This document shows positions 34,198-44,376 of a DNA stretch of 64,000 nucleotides, in pieces. The notes beneath the pieces were generated by a model. It was not told the DNA's origin and did not search any database. It saw only the letters and a list, made by a program, of their open reading frames with translations. The translations under genes were made by a program, and so were the position numbers. Source of the DNA: Sthenelais limicola (Eukaryota > Annelida > Polychaeta > Phyllodocida > Sigalionidae); NCBI GenBank assembly GCA_942159475.1, contig OW804098.1, positions 119,623,374 through 119,687,373 of the forward strand, given 5' to 3'. The stretch's first letter is position 1. Every line of letters begins with the position of its first letter.

Positions 34198-34490
34198 TTG
34201 AAGTTGCCAGCAAATGTACAATTCACCTTCACCAATCCTCTCAAATAACCCAAGTTTCAGACGAAAATAAACTTAAGACAATTAACCAAACAGATTGCTA
34301 GAATCAATGCAATGCCAAATATACTCGAATTTACCTAGTATTGACCAAATTGTGGCCTAATTTAGCAGAATTTACTAAATGTGTACAGCAGCCAATTGTG
34401 CATTTTCTGAAAATCTGACTCAGATGTAGATTATTTGAGAGGTTGTTGAAGGCGAATTGGAACATTTTCTGTCGACTTCACCCGTGAGTT
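34198..34490 (+). mobile_element. MITE family A copy followed by an end fragment
   Basis: 34198-34424 is a copy with a degraded left end (GTTGAAGTTGCCAGCAAAT) and right end CTGAAAATCTGACTC. 34431-34490 repeats the opposite-orientation end (ATTATTTGAGAGGTTGTTGA). Confidence 0.65.
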
Positions 34491-34551
34491 GATTCCAACA
34501 GTCAGTTACAAAGAATTTAGAAAGTGCATTCTTATTCATTCTTAACGGGCC

Positions 34552-34634
34552 CGGGCGTCAAAAAATGAACAATCGTTAGCTCTACACATTTAGTAAATCT
34601 TGCTAAATTAGGCTCAAAAAAGACTGGGTGTATG
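34552..34634 (-). mobile_element. MITE family A, left part (split by 6.9-kb LINE)
   Basis: The reversed family-A copy starts GGGCGTCAAAAAATGAACAA and stops at GGGTGTATG. The remainder is at 41538-41728. GTATG at 34630-34634 and 41538-41542 is the target duplication. Confidence 0.8.
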
Positions 34635-34960
34635 TTTTTTTTTTTTTTTGAACATATCTTTATTCAGGGAATATAAGCTGGCATATGCCATAACTGTTGT
34701 TGTATAAGGATCGGGCTAACCCGGTATTCCTCCCTAGCCTGAATTTTCGCTATTTCATTATAAAAAACGTTTTATTTGTGTGTGTAACACTTTACAATAT
34801 AGCTTTACCCTCTATAGGGGTTGAAATAATGTGATGAGATGAATGATTAAATGGATGAATGATAATAGGTTGGAAGGTCAGGTAGTAAACAAACATATAA
34901 CGAGATTCAAAAGTAGGACTTGGTTAATCTTTAGAGTTTACGATTTAAAAATTTAGTCGT

Positions 34961-37906
34961 TTAGAACTCAGGAGTGACAATCACCCCCGTAAGAATGGCA
35001 TTCTTCAGGTTCTGTTTAAAGAGTAAGGCGTCTTGAGTATTCTTGAGGTTGGCATTTAGGTTATTCCACATCTGGATGCCTGTGTATGCTATCGATCGTT
35101 GGTAAATAGTACACGTTGGAAGGGAGACTTCAAAGTTAACTGCTCGGTTTTCTCTTAGGTAGTAGGCTCCTTCAGGTGCTCGCTTCTCTATCCAGTCCAC
35201 TCTACATAAATATAACTGCTTGTGGAAAAATTTTTGGTTATTAAAGTATATTCGTTGTCTTATTGACATTGTATTCGATTCAATATGTAACTGGTCAATA
35301 TTATAGCGTCGGGGCTTTTTCAAGGCAAAGCGAAGCGCTTTGTTTTGGAAGACCTGTAGTTGGTTCAAGGAGGCCTTGTTACAGTTCAGAAAGCATACAT
35401 TACAGTAATCTAGATAAGATAGGATCATAGATTTTACGATTAAAGTTCTTGTTCGCACGTCAAGGGCATGGCGATTAATGTACAAGTTACACAATCTGGC
35501 ATTTGCCTTTTTCAATATGTTTTTGGACATCATTTCAAATTTAAGCATAGAATCGATAGTTAGGCCAAGATACACAAAGGAGTCTACCCATTCGACCGTA
35601 GTATTGTAAATATTAAGTTTTGGCGGTGGATGATTAGCAGCGTACGTCTGGCTTGGTGGAATCAACATGGCTTTTGTTTTGGGCAGACTGATGGATAGCT
35701 TGTTAGATAGGCTCCAATCTGCGATCTGGTCTGTGTCTTTCTGACATTGGTCAAGAACCGTATCGTAGTCATTCGAGTGGTTAAGCAGTACAATATCATC
35801 AGCAAATAGGAGCATTTGCCCATTAAGGTCAATTTGACTGATATCATTGATAAATAAATTGAACAATAGAGGGCCAAGGATCGAACCTTGTGGAACTCCA
35901 CATTTTATAGGTAGATACTTCGAGTGATGGTTTCCTACTCTAACCTTTTGATATCTGTTGGCCAGATAATTTTTGACCCATACTCTGAACCAAATTGGCA
36001 GGCAATAATGTTCCAGCTTAGATAGTAAAATGTCGTGGTTAATGGAATCGAATGCCTTTTGGTAGTCAAAAAAGACAAGAGTACTAGGGCATTTTTGGTT
36101 ACGGTTATTAATTAATTTATACAGTAGTAGGTAGGCAGTTTCAATAGTAGACGAGTTTTTTCTGAATCCGCCCTGGTACGGAGATAATATATTATGTACA
36201 TTCACAAACTCCTGTATCTGATTATTAATATGTTTTTCTAAAACCTTTCCCAAAACGTGTGTTAGGGATATGGGGCGTAGGTTGGTGACATGCACTGCAT
36301 TACCCTTCTTAGGTATGGGTATAACGGAGGCTTTCTTCCATCGGGCGGGGACTATGCCTTGGGCAACCGACATATTTAGTAGAAAAATTAGTTGTGGCTT
36401 GATGATATTAAATAGGATTTGGTATACCTGCATGGGAATTTCATCGCAGCCCGACGATTTGTGTGGCGATAAAGTACTAATTATTTTGGACAGAGACAAT
36501 TCGTTAAGGGGGGTATAAGGGTCATTTTCCCTTGTTTTATCATTGTCATTTATGGGGTTCAGTTGGAAGTTATCGACGCTAGCCGGCAGGAGTGCCGCTG
36601 TGTTTGCCCCTATATTAGCGAAAAATTTATTAATGATGTCTGGTATATCCTTGGCATATGCCATTTTGTTGGTTTCTGGGTCAATAATCTTTGTGATTAA
36701 TTTGGATTTCTCCTTGAAGGGTAAGTAGTCATTCAGTATCTGCCAGAATTTTTTATAGTCATGTTTGTGCCTAATCAGTTGGTCCCTAATATAGTTACTT
36801 CTAGCTTGTCTGGTTGCATTGTTAGCCAGATTTCTAAAATGTACAGCTCTATGTCTAAAGGCTTCTTTTTTAGTTTTCCTGTATTTTTTAAAGTTATAGT
36901 CCCTATTATGTGCCAAATTAATTAGCTCATTTGTGTACCAGGGCGGCTTTTCTTTCTTCGACCTGAATTTTCTTTTAGGGCATAATTTGTTAGTTACTTT
37001 TAATAGTGTACCATGCATTATTTTCCAGGCTGCGTTAGGATTATTACATTGGTAGAATAACTGCCAATTATCAATGTTAATCATTTCAGTTTCGGCATTT
37101 GCCGTATTTAGGTCATTATAAGACCTAGCTTTGAAGTCACACTTGTCGTATTTCTCTCTTGATTTTTTTTTAACCATATAAACGATAAAGTGGTCGCTAA
37201 GGTTATATTCAACCACCCCTGCCTGGCTGATATACTTAATATCAGTAAGGATATGATCAATAGCCGTCTCTTTGCCTCCGATACCAATTCTCGTTGGTAA
37301 TGTTATAATCGATTGCAGATGTTTATTATTAGTTAACTTCAGGATTTCATCTCTATTATTGGGGTAATTAGTACGAGGTAGCATGTCAATATTTATATCT
37401 CCAAGAATCGCTAATTCAGAGCTGGGGTAAGCCTCCCTTGCCAAGTCAATAATATTAGAGAGCTCGTCACAGAAGGTGCTAACACTGCCCGAGGGGGGCC
37501 TATATAAGTTGGCGAGGATCAAATTTTTAGAGTTCTGGTATTTTATAAAGAATACTTGGGCCTCTAGGTGTATACTTTGGTGACAAAAATCTAATAGGAC
37601 CTTATATTCCAACGAACTCTTAATAAAGGCGCATAAACCACCCCCAATTGTCTGTGTTCTGTCCAGACGTTCAAGATTGTATCCATCAATATGGAAATTA
37701 GCGTCAAGTATATCACTCTTCAACCAGGTTTCACTTAATAAGAAAGCATCAAATGATATTTCGCACAAATCTAGTTTTAGCTGTTGCCATTTATTATTTA
37801 TGGATCTTATGTTAAGATGAAAGTATTTCCGTCCTTTAAAGTTAGCACATTCTTTAAGTGAATGTTTCAGAACACATGTGGTATTAGTTATGGTGACATA
37901 ACATTA
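34961..37906 (-). CDS. LINE ORF2: AP endonuclease and reverse transcriptase
   Basis: It nicks target DNA and primes reverse transcription. The frame is open from the TAA at about 37907 to the stop at 34961. The first ATG (37768) lies inside the endonuclease, after the conserved HLNIRSI motif, so the start is non-AUG or reached by another route. Endonuclease motifs: FLLSETWL, LGDINIDM, AIDHILT and LSDHFIVY. A linker (KPPWYTNELINLAHNRDYNF) follows. RT motifs: KASVIPIPKKG, NLRPISL, FFDYQKAFDSINHD, GVPQGSILGPLLF and the catalytic LLFADDIVLL (about 35805-35780). The C-terminal domain ends with ILTGVIVTPEF. Key residues of both enzymes are present and there is no break. It overlaps the end of the preceding ORF frame (37884) by about 24 nt. 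Confidence 0.93.
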
Positions 37907-38747
37907 ACTTGTTATCCCTACCCTTCAATGGGAAATGACTAGGCGTTGGCATGTGCCATAGTTGCTCATCATTGTCATATCTTATATAAGCCATACATAG
38001 GGGTGTTGGTAACACTGGGGCAAATAGGCATGTGCCTTGGCTTGCGGACTTAATTTTAATATTACCAACAGCAACAGGCATCTTACCATCGGCAACAAAT
38101 ATCAGCAATAATATACAGGTGCTATCATCACTGCGGGAACAAAAATAAACATAAACATAAACATAAACAGGGCCACAACATATATGCGTAGCAAGTAAAT
38201 TCAAACTGGTATATAGGCTCAGAAGGCAGACAATAATAGCCATGCTATGTTGAGACAATGTATAAGCAATACGCGTGGACATAGACAGATTATAAGTCAT
38301 GGCGAGTGATTGTGTAATACCAGCAGGGGGGGGTGACAGCAACAATATTTTACCATCAGCAATCAACATCAAAAATAGTACGTGAGTACTATCATAATTA
38401 TAAGAACAGCAATAAGCAGGACCGCACCGTGAATGTGTGACAAATAACTTCAAACTAGTGTATGGGCATAGGGCATAGATAGTAATAGACATAACATATC
38501 GGGTCGATAGGTGAGTATTACGCATAGACCTAGGCAATATATAAGGCAGGGCGCATAACGGTAACAATACCAACAGGGGAGAGCGCGTGTCATCAGCCAA
38601 CGAAGATATATAACAATAAACTGGCGGTGGGTAGTAGTCACGAGCGGGTCGCGCGTAAATAAGTAGGCATATGCCAGTATTATTTATTGCAGGTTGAGGA
38701 TATGGCATTTCTCCAGCTGCCTGGCCCAGTCCTTCACAATGTACCAT
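37884..38747 (-). other. LINE spacer with two 250-bp direct repeats (open frame of doubtful status)
   Basis: A 287-codon frame spans the gap between the SGNH ORF and ORF2, overlapping both (64 nt and about 24 nt). Its product is Cys/Tyr/Leu-rich and unlike any domain I know. At DNA level it is two imperfect tandem units, about 38577-38328 and 38327-38078, with a start of a third at about 38077. Each begins CCTG(T/C)TGGTATT on the minus strand and shares CCCAGTTTGAA-like, GCGG/GTGGYCCTG and GCTGATGGTAA words. The open frame may follow from this repeat structure, or it may encode a fast-changing peptide. Confidence 0.55.
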
Positions 38748-39319
38748 TTGCCATGGATGCCGTCTCGTAGTGCCCCGTAGTTATTAACAGAGACCCCGTT
38801 TGTACATCTGTGTACTTTGCTGGTGACGGTGGGATGGAATATACCTCTGTCGATATTGTAACCCTTTACCCAGTAATTGTAATCAGCAATGGCCTCGTTT
38901 AGGACAATCTGTGTGGAGTCACGGTGATATTCTCTGTTATACGTGTGTAAGGAGAGTCCACAAACGCCAGTAAAAATGGGGCATATGCCAGGGAAATCAA
39001 CGCGCATCGCCTCGGTGACCCAGAGAACCTGCTCCTCCACATGGTTCTCAAGTGCCTGCTTGTCGGGCCAACGGACTGTAACCTTCTTTGAGATGGCGTT
39101 TTTTCTGGTGAAATCACAGACTCCACCAAAGAATATAACAAAGGTGGGTCTGTAATAGTCAATGCATTCTCTACTCAGTTGGTAAAGGGGCCGTAAACCC
39201 TTACCTGGGAGTACTTTGATCCGTATCGCCTCATTCTGTAGATACAGATGAAGCGACGTTCCCCTGGAGTCTGCCACTATTAGGGTTTTTACCCCAGATG
39301 GATCATCAAGTAATGCCAT
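38684..39319 (-). CDS. LINE-encoded SGNH-hydrolase-like protein
   Basis: A 211-residue protein starting 11 nt after the ORF1 stop, which suggests reinitiation. The hydrolase blocks are in the right order. Block I is LIVADSRG with Ser18 as nucleophile (family form GDS). Block III is IFFGGVCDFT near residues 62-71. Block V is LRDGIHG with Asp187 and His190. The fold and length suit a compact SGNH esterase of the kind found in ORF1 of CR1/L2-type LINEs, where it may act on lipids or membranes; that role is known only in outline. Here it is a separate ORF rather than fused to ORF1. The catalytic set looks complete. Confidence 0.75.
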   Translation of the reverse strand: MALLDDPSGVKTLIVADSRGTSLHLYLQNEAIRIKVLPGKGLRPLYQLSRECIDYYRPTFVIFFGGVCDFTRKNAISKKVTVRWPDKQALENHVEEQVLWVTEAMRVDFPGICPIFTGVCGLSLHTYNREYHRDSTQIVLNEAIADYNYWVKGYNIDRGIFHPTVTSKVHRCTNGVSVNNYGALRDGIHGKWYIVKDWARQLEKCHILNLQ

Positions 39320-39330
39320 ATCAACTTGCC

Positions 39331-41136
39331 TTACAATTTGCCTTTTGGTGCGGAAGAGGAAGAAGAGGTAGAAGCACGTGTTGGGCTGTGTGAGCGAACC
39401 TGCGCGTCTGACTTCACCTGAGGCTTGACCAGAAGTGACTGCGGCTTCGGACCGGTACCACTCGCACTTCTTGTTTCAGGCCTATTAGCGGTCTGTTGTT
39501 TAACAGTTCTTGATTGCCTAATTGTCGCGGACGGTGTGGTAGAACTGACCTTGGCCTCGCCGTTCAAATCAGTTTTGGGTGGGACAGCAGGGTTTTTCAC
39601 CCCCCCTGTACCTTCAGCGTGAATTAGGGTGGCATTTTGTTGGTCCTGTTTTTGTACAATCAGATCAATCTCGTCTTCCTCTTCTTTATCCATGACAATC
39701 TCAGGTGCCGAATCGGGTTCAGCGTCAGATTTATCAGAGCCTGCTTCAGACTCAGAGCCTGCGTCAGACTCAGAGCCTGCGTCCGATCTTTGGGCATGTA
39801 TGACATCTTGCTCCTCATTATCTCTGTCCTCACCTGGGACTCCTTCAATAGGCCCAGTGGCATTTTCAAGAGCAGGCATAGCCATCGCAATTCGGATATA
39901 GTAGTCTTCCATCTGGTCCCCATACTCTTGTGCCATTAAGTCGTCATAGTCATCATCTTCTTCATGTGGTTGGGGGGGTGCTAATTTAATAAATTCTTCA
40001 CGCCTTATGTCCTCCCTGATAGAACTCAGAATTTTCCCGTGATGGTTTTTGCCCGGCCACTCAGTGGTGTCATCGAGTAAGGTGTTATTAGACAGGGCAA
40101 TGCCTATCCCCCACCATTGGTCTCGTGTACATTCAGCAAGTGTAATTGCGCCCGTGTCAAGTAGCTCGGATCTTGCTGCTTTGCACTGTCTGAACTTCGC
40201 TCTCAATATGTCTTCCATAACTCTGTTTTTCATACGATCCCAGGTATCGTGCTGACCACAGCGATCGCCCCACTTTTTGGCTAAGCGGGGGCATAGAGTA
40301 GACGCAATTGTAGAAGCAATTGACGGGTTGCGAGTTTGGGCGGCCCTAGTGTATTGATAGGCCTGCTCTGCTGTATGAAAGTTGCGGCCATTAAACCAGA
40401 ACAAGGCTTTACTGAAATTGGAGAGGGGTGAATGCTCACCCTGGTATCCCAATCCCCCCGCAATCTTCTTGTTTTTGACTTCTGTAATTGTTATGCCAGG
40501 TGGCAAACAATTGAGCTGATCATGGGCATATTCGACCCCATCAACCTTTATTTTGCCCCTGCCCAGGGTGATCTTATAATTCATTTCTGATTTTTTGGCA
40601 TGTGCCAATATTTGACGCATATCGGCGTGACTGCGAGCGATCTTCTCTGGGAGGTCTGGGTTTAGATAACAATTCTTATAGAGTTGACTGCCCTTTAGAC
40701 GAGTTTTATTTCTAAAGATGCGATTACGGACCTCCTCGTTCTTGAACTTTAGAATAATGTTCCTTGAGGCATTTTTACGGGTACCTTGAACACCAATACG
40801 CGAGGCGAATTCTAATTCTTGGGGTTGGAACATAACGTCGATAGCGTGGCAAAGGGCTACCATTTTATCCCATGTTACGGTGTTATTTTTCTTTTCATCC
40901 CTAGATTCAGTATAGCCTGACAAAATTATGTGTCGTTTTCTTTGTCCCCTATCCAAATCCAAACAATAATTTTCAAGATTATCAGTAACGAGGGAGACGT
41001 GCGACAATTCAAGCTCTAGTTGTTTAACTCGGGTATTCAGCCTATTGGCATATGCCTGTATTCTGTCTACCTTATTGCGTGTGGGAGTAAATTCATCAGT
41101 CCATTTTTCCTCTAAGTTCTTCAGCCGAGCCTCCAT
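39331..41136 (-). CDS. LINE ORF1 protein with coiled coil, RRM-like and NADAR domains
   Basis: A 601-residue protein counted from MEARLKNLEEKW; an in-frame Met 25 codons upstream (41211) is also possible. Residues 1-60 are a heptad-rich coiled coil. About 65-205 resembles the LINE ORF1 RNA-binding region (RHIILSGYTESRDE, NIILKFKNEEVRNRIFR). Residues 230-378 match NADAR/YbiA: SPLSNF, AEQAYQ with Glu257, PRLAKKWGDR, WDRMKNRVMEDIL, KFRQ, ELLDTGAITLAE, WWGIG and PGKNHHGKIL..IRED. Residues 389-495 are acidic, including AGSESDAGSESEAGSDKSDA. The C-terminus is basic and Ser/Pro-rich. NADAR enzymes are known to bind ADP-ribose and remove it from guanine bases. The role in a LINE is inference: escape from ADP-ribosylation of DNA or RNA, or nucleic-acid binding. 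Confidence 0.88.
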   Translation of the reverse strand: MEARLKNLEEKWTDEFTPTRNKVDRIQAYANRLNTRVKQLELELSHVSLVTDNLENYCLDLDRGQRKRHIILSGYTESRDEKKNNTVTWDKMVALCHAIDVMFQPQELEFASRIGVQGTRKNASRNIILKFKNEEVRNRIFRNKTRLKGSQLYKNCYLNPDLPEKIARSHADMRQILAHAKKSEMNYKITLGRGKIKVDGVEYAHDQLNCLPPGITITEVKNKKIAGGLGYQGEHSPLSNFSKALFWFNGRNFHTAEQAYQYTRAAQTRNPSIASTIASTLCPRLAKKWGDRCGQHDTWDRMKNRVMEDILRAKFRQCKAARSELLDTGAITLAECTRDQWWGIGIALSNNTLLDDTTEWPGKNHHGKILSSIREDIRREEFIKLAPPQPHEEDDDYDDLMAQEYGDQMEDYYIRIAMAMPALENATGPIEGVPGEDRDNEEQDVIHAQRSDAGSESDAGSESEAGSDKSDAEPDSAPEIVMDKEEEDEIDLIVQKQDQQNATLIHAEGTGGVKNPAVPPKTDLNGEAKVSSTTPSATIRQSRTVKQQTANRPETRSASGTGPKPQSLLVKPQVKSDAQVRSHSPTRASTSSSSSAPKGKL

Positions 41137-41537
41137 TATGAGCAGAATGGAGCCAAGTGGCAGGTTAGATTCAAATGTTAAACACAGACAATATATATAT
41201 GAGATATTCACCGATCGCTTACGTGGCAGGTATGCGGGTGCCTGGGAGCCGGGGCAGTGGTAAACAAGGGTCCTACCGGTTACACTCAGTTGCCCTAGTA
41301 CGTATGACTCTGCACTTCCACCACCGGTATGTCCAATCCTGGCTCTAAAACATCCTAATAAATCATGATATAGTCCAGTAGCATCCTCTCATAGACTCTT
41401 TCCAACCTTGGTGAGGGGTGATGTGAATTTGGGAATGAATTGAAAATGAAAAACTCCTCATATAGCAGGAGAAATACTTATAGCGCGAGAGCGATAGAAA
41501 TACGTCCTCACACCATGACGCCACACACATTACTTAA
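41137..41537 (-). promoter_or_regulatory. LINE 5' UTR / presumed internal promoter
   Basis: It lies between the 5' target duplication and the ORF1 start. No canonical motif was recognised. The 5' border is set by the return of family-A MITE sequence after GTATG at 41538. Confidence 0.5.
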
Positions 41538-41728
41538 GTATGTAACTGGATATATTTAGTAGTGCCTTGATTCAGAAAGTCTGTTCGGTCACGTTGAACT
41601 GTGTTTTGAATCTCATCTTCCTCTTAGAATTTTTTTATTTTTTGTTGTCGTCCAAATAATCTTCGTCTTACAATTGAGTTATTTTAGGGGATTAGAGAAG
41701 GTGACTTGTACATTTCTGACGTCCTATT
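41538..41728 (-). mobile_element. MITE family A, right part (split by LINE)
   Basis: It resumes after the LINE with GTATGTAACTGGATATATTT and ends GTACATTTCTGACGTCC. An extra T-rich segment sits at about 41628-41670. Confidence 0.7.
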
Positions 41729-41739
41729 TGATAATAATA

Positions 41740-42415
41740 CATGTGCATAACAACTTGCATATAGACTACATTCTTGTGGTTGGTGCATAACTGTTTTTGT
41801 CGCAGGGGAGTATTTGCGGTCGCGTCCGTTCGCAAAATTTAACACCACTCTATATATATGTCCTATATATTCCACTATTGAGTTAAATGACATCATACAT
41901 AGGCATTTGGCGCATTATATATGTCAGAAGTGAAGAATTGGGGAAGTGGAAGAATTTAAGTATCCACACTATATTAATTGTGGATTTATGACATTCCAGG
42001 CTCTGCACAAAGTTATAAAAGGCTTTTTACTGGCTGCATGTACACAACTCTAACTTTCAAGATGGCTTACATAGATCTCAAGTGATGTTACCTGGGTATT
42101 GATTCCCCCAAATAATTTCTTCAAGGAAGAGATTTTGAAGCTATTTCAATGCTATTCCATTTGGAAGATTGCACATGCTTCGACCAGGTTACGGCAGCAG
42201 GGCTTTACTGGGCTGATGCAATGCAGGCTGATGGCATATCACCCCAGCCAGTGGCAGAGTCGGGAGGAGAATTATAAAGGTCGGAGTGAAAAAGAATAGG
42301 AGAAGGGATGGAGGAACTGAATAGAAACTACATGCTGAGAATCATAACCCGTCTTCTATAGTATTCATGAATAGCGAAGGGTACATCATACATCTTGTTC
42401 CACGTGTTCAATGTG
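41740..42415. other. Spacer, nothing recognised
   Basis: Unique-looking sequence with no exon or repeat end identified. Confidence 0.4.
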
Positions 42416-42419
42416 TAGT

Positions 42420-42554
42420 TATGCGAAGAGAGGGGAGAGGGGGGTGGGGGGAGCAGGGGAGAGAGAGAGAGAGAGAGGGGGGGGGGGGGAGAGGGCGAAA
42501 GAGTGGTGGGGAGAGAAGGGGAGCAAGAAAGAGATCTCGAAGAGAGAAGAAGCG

Positions 42555-42587
<33 letters not shown>

Positions 42588-42830
42588 GGATTGAGTTAGA
42601 GACAGGCAGAGAGAGAGGTGAGAGATATAGCGGAAAGAGAGAGAGAGGGGGGAGAGAGAAGTGATATAGAGGAAGGAGTGAGAGACGAGAGGGGGAGAGG
42701 AGAATTAAGAGGTAGAGAGAGAAAAGAGAAGAGAGAGCAGGAGATATAGGTGCGAGAGAAGAGAGGCTCAGGGGAAGAGGGGGAAGGAGGAAATCGAGAC
42801 AGGGGGAAGGAGGAAGAGAGAAGAGAGATC
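42420..42830 (+). repeat. GA-rich purine tract
   Basis: About 400 bp, nearly all A and G on the plus strand, with GAGAGA runs and a G11 run at about 42478-42489. The 170-codon Leu/Ser/Pro ORF on the minus strand is an artefact. Confidence 0.93.
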
Positions 42831-43079
42831 TAATTATCATTACTAGGTACTTTATTTCCTTTTATTTCCCAAACAATATACTTATTAAAATGGTGTGCCT
42901 GCCACTGCTCAATATATAACACCAGTTATCTTAATTAGTCGAGGGGAATGTTAGGCAGCTTTAGGCCAACCTAAAAATCTCACGTACAAAGGTTAGAAAT
43001 CGCTGCACTCAAGAATTATTTCCAGGCCTTAACATGAAATATCTGTATTATTTCATGAAAGGAAGGCACAGGGTCAAGG

Positions 43080-43345
43080 CAGTCTGGGCTCAAAGCCTTT
43101 CAGATCAGATAAGAGATCAGTTTGAAGGGACTTTGTTAGTTCTGAGCCTAGACTGAGCCGTCCCACTTTAGAGCCCCTCCCCCCCCCCCCCCCCCCCCCA
43201 ACACTCACACATGTGTACAATTATTTTGATTTGATTTGAAAAATGTTTATTAGGCGTAAGATATATATTAATACATGTAGTTAAATAAATATTATACAAA
43301 TAACGCATTTCTGACAAAACAGAAATTTTCATGCGTCGTGATTTG
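43080..43345. mobile_element. MITE E remnant, poly-C run and a retroposon (ATCAA)n 3' end
   Basis: 43080-43154 has both family-E ends (CAGTCTGGGCTCAAAG and CTGAGCCTAGACTG) with most of the interior lost. 43177-43199 is almost pure C. From about 43222 a minus-strand sequence ends CGCCTAATAAACATTTTTC followed by ATCAAATCAAAA, a pentanucleotide-tailed 3' end. Confidence 0.55.
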
Positions 43346-43550
43346 ATTTGGTTCTTATTTTTGCGCTTCAACTAGATTAGAAAACATTTCTGGGAAAAGT
43401 TGCATCGCAACAACATGAAAATAGATAGAGCTAGGGCAACGATTGACAGAGGCATCTGGTGGTGAGCATAGGAGAGATGTAAGGGCCTGAGTACTACCGG
43501 GTACTACGGATTGCCTTCTTGGAAACTGTGACGCCTATTTCAGAGATACT

Positions 43551-43789
43551 GGGTCAGATTTTCAGAAAATGTACAATTGGCAGCTGTACACATTTAGCAA
43601 ATTCTGCAAAATTAGGCTGCAATTTTGTCAATATACTAGGTAAATTCGAGAATATTCGGCATTGCATTGATTCTAGCCATCTGTTTTGGTTAGGTTGAAC
43701 TGTATTTTGAACTTTATTTTCGTCTGAAATTTTGGTTATTTGAGACGATTGGCGAAGTTGAATTGTACATTTTCTGAAAATCTGACCCT
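43551..43789 (-). mobile_element. MITE family A copy
   Basis: Complete copy, GGGTCAGATTTTCAGAAAA to CTGAAAATCTGACCC, of the subfamily with the TTCGTCTGAAATTTTGG interior. Confidence 0.88.
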
Positions 43790-44376
43790 ACTGCAACTTC
43801 TCCTGCTACAGCACAAACATATGCTGATTTCTTTCTTCAGTTTTTAACAGTTTTCTTAGAATTTAAGTATGAGGTAAACATTTCATCCAACTGTTTCCGA
43901 TGATTCCCATCGCGCAAGAATAATATTTTGCTCATGAACAAGAAGTATTCATTTTCAACTTGACAAGGAGAGAGACCTGAAAAAGTAGTCAATTTTTTTA
44001 TTTTCAAGGTCCTTGATTGGACCTGAAAAAACAACCCTTTCTCCTTGAAATTGGGAACGAGCGGGGAACCCACTTTGCTTCTCAGTGCCCCCCGCCCCCC
44101 CCCCCCCCCGGGCTGTGGCGCAATGGGACTGACAGCTACTGACGGTGAGACAGTGGGATAGGGGGACAGAATGGGGAGAGGAGGAGAGATGCATGGAGCG
44201 GGATGAGAGAGACAGATATTGTTATTGTGCATGTGGATAACTCTCACATACAACTATTTCATCAAATATTTATTAAAAAGATATACTGTGTACATATTTT
44301 CTATTGTGTTGATTTAAAAGAATCTATTGGTTTATGTTACATTAATATTTTCCTCCAATATATTGTAAATTAAAAT

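Larger units (their letters stand above)
34635..41537 (-). mobile_element. Full-length LINE with NADAR, SGNH and EN-RT proteins
   Basis: A 6.9-kb non-LTR retrotransposon on the minus strand, bounded by GTATG duplications inside a family-A MITE. Layout: 5' UTR (41537-41137), ORF1 with NADAR domain (41136-39331), SGNH-like ORF (39319-38684), a spacer with 250-bp direct repeats, EN-RT ORF (about 37907-34961), 3' UTR with GAATAAAGATATG, and a 15-A tail at 34649-34635. All three recognisable proteins are open, so this copy is young and possibly competent. The APE endonuclease and FADD RT place it among APE-type LINEs. I know esterase (SGNH) domains from ORF1s of CR1/L2-type elements; a NADAR domain in a LINE ORF1 is not familiar to me. 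Confidence 0.9.

Noticed and set aside
38026..38037. GGCATRTGCC sites as p53 half-sites
   Set aside because: The spacing and core (GGCATGTGCC) do not fit RRRCWWGYYY; closer to an E-box core.
39331..41211. YbiA-like domain as bacterial contamination or horizontal bacterial gene
   Set aside because: The domain is continuous with LINE ORF1 coiled-coil and RNA-binding regions and lies within defined retrotransposon borders.
42328..42840. 170-codon minus-strand ORF
   Set aside because: Translation of the purine tract; no support.
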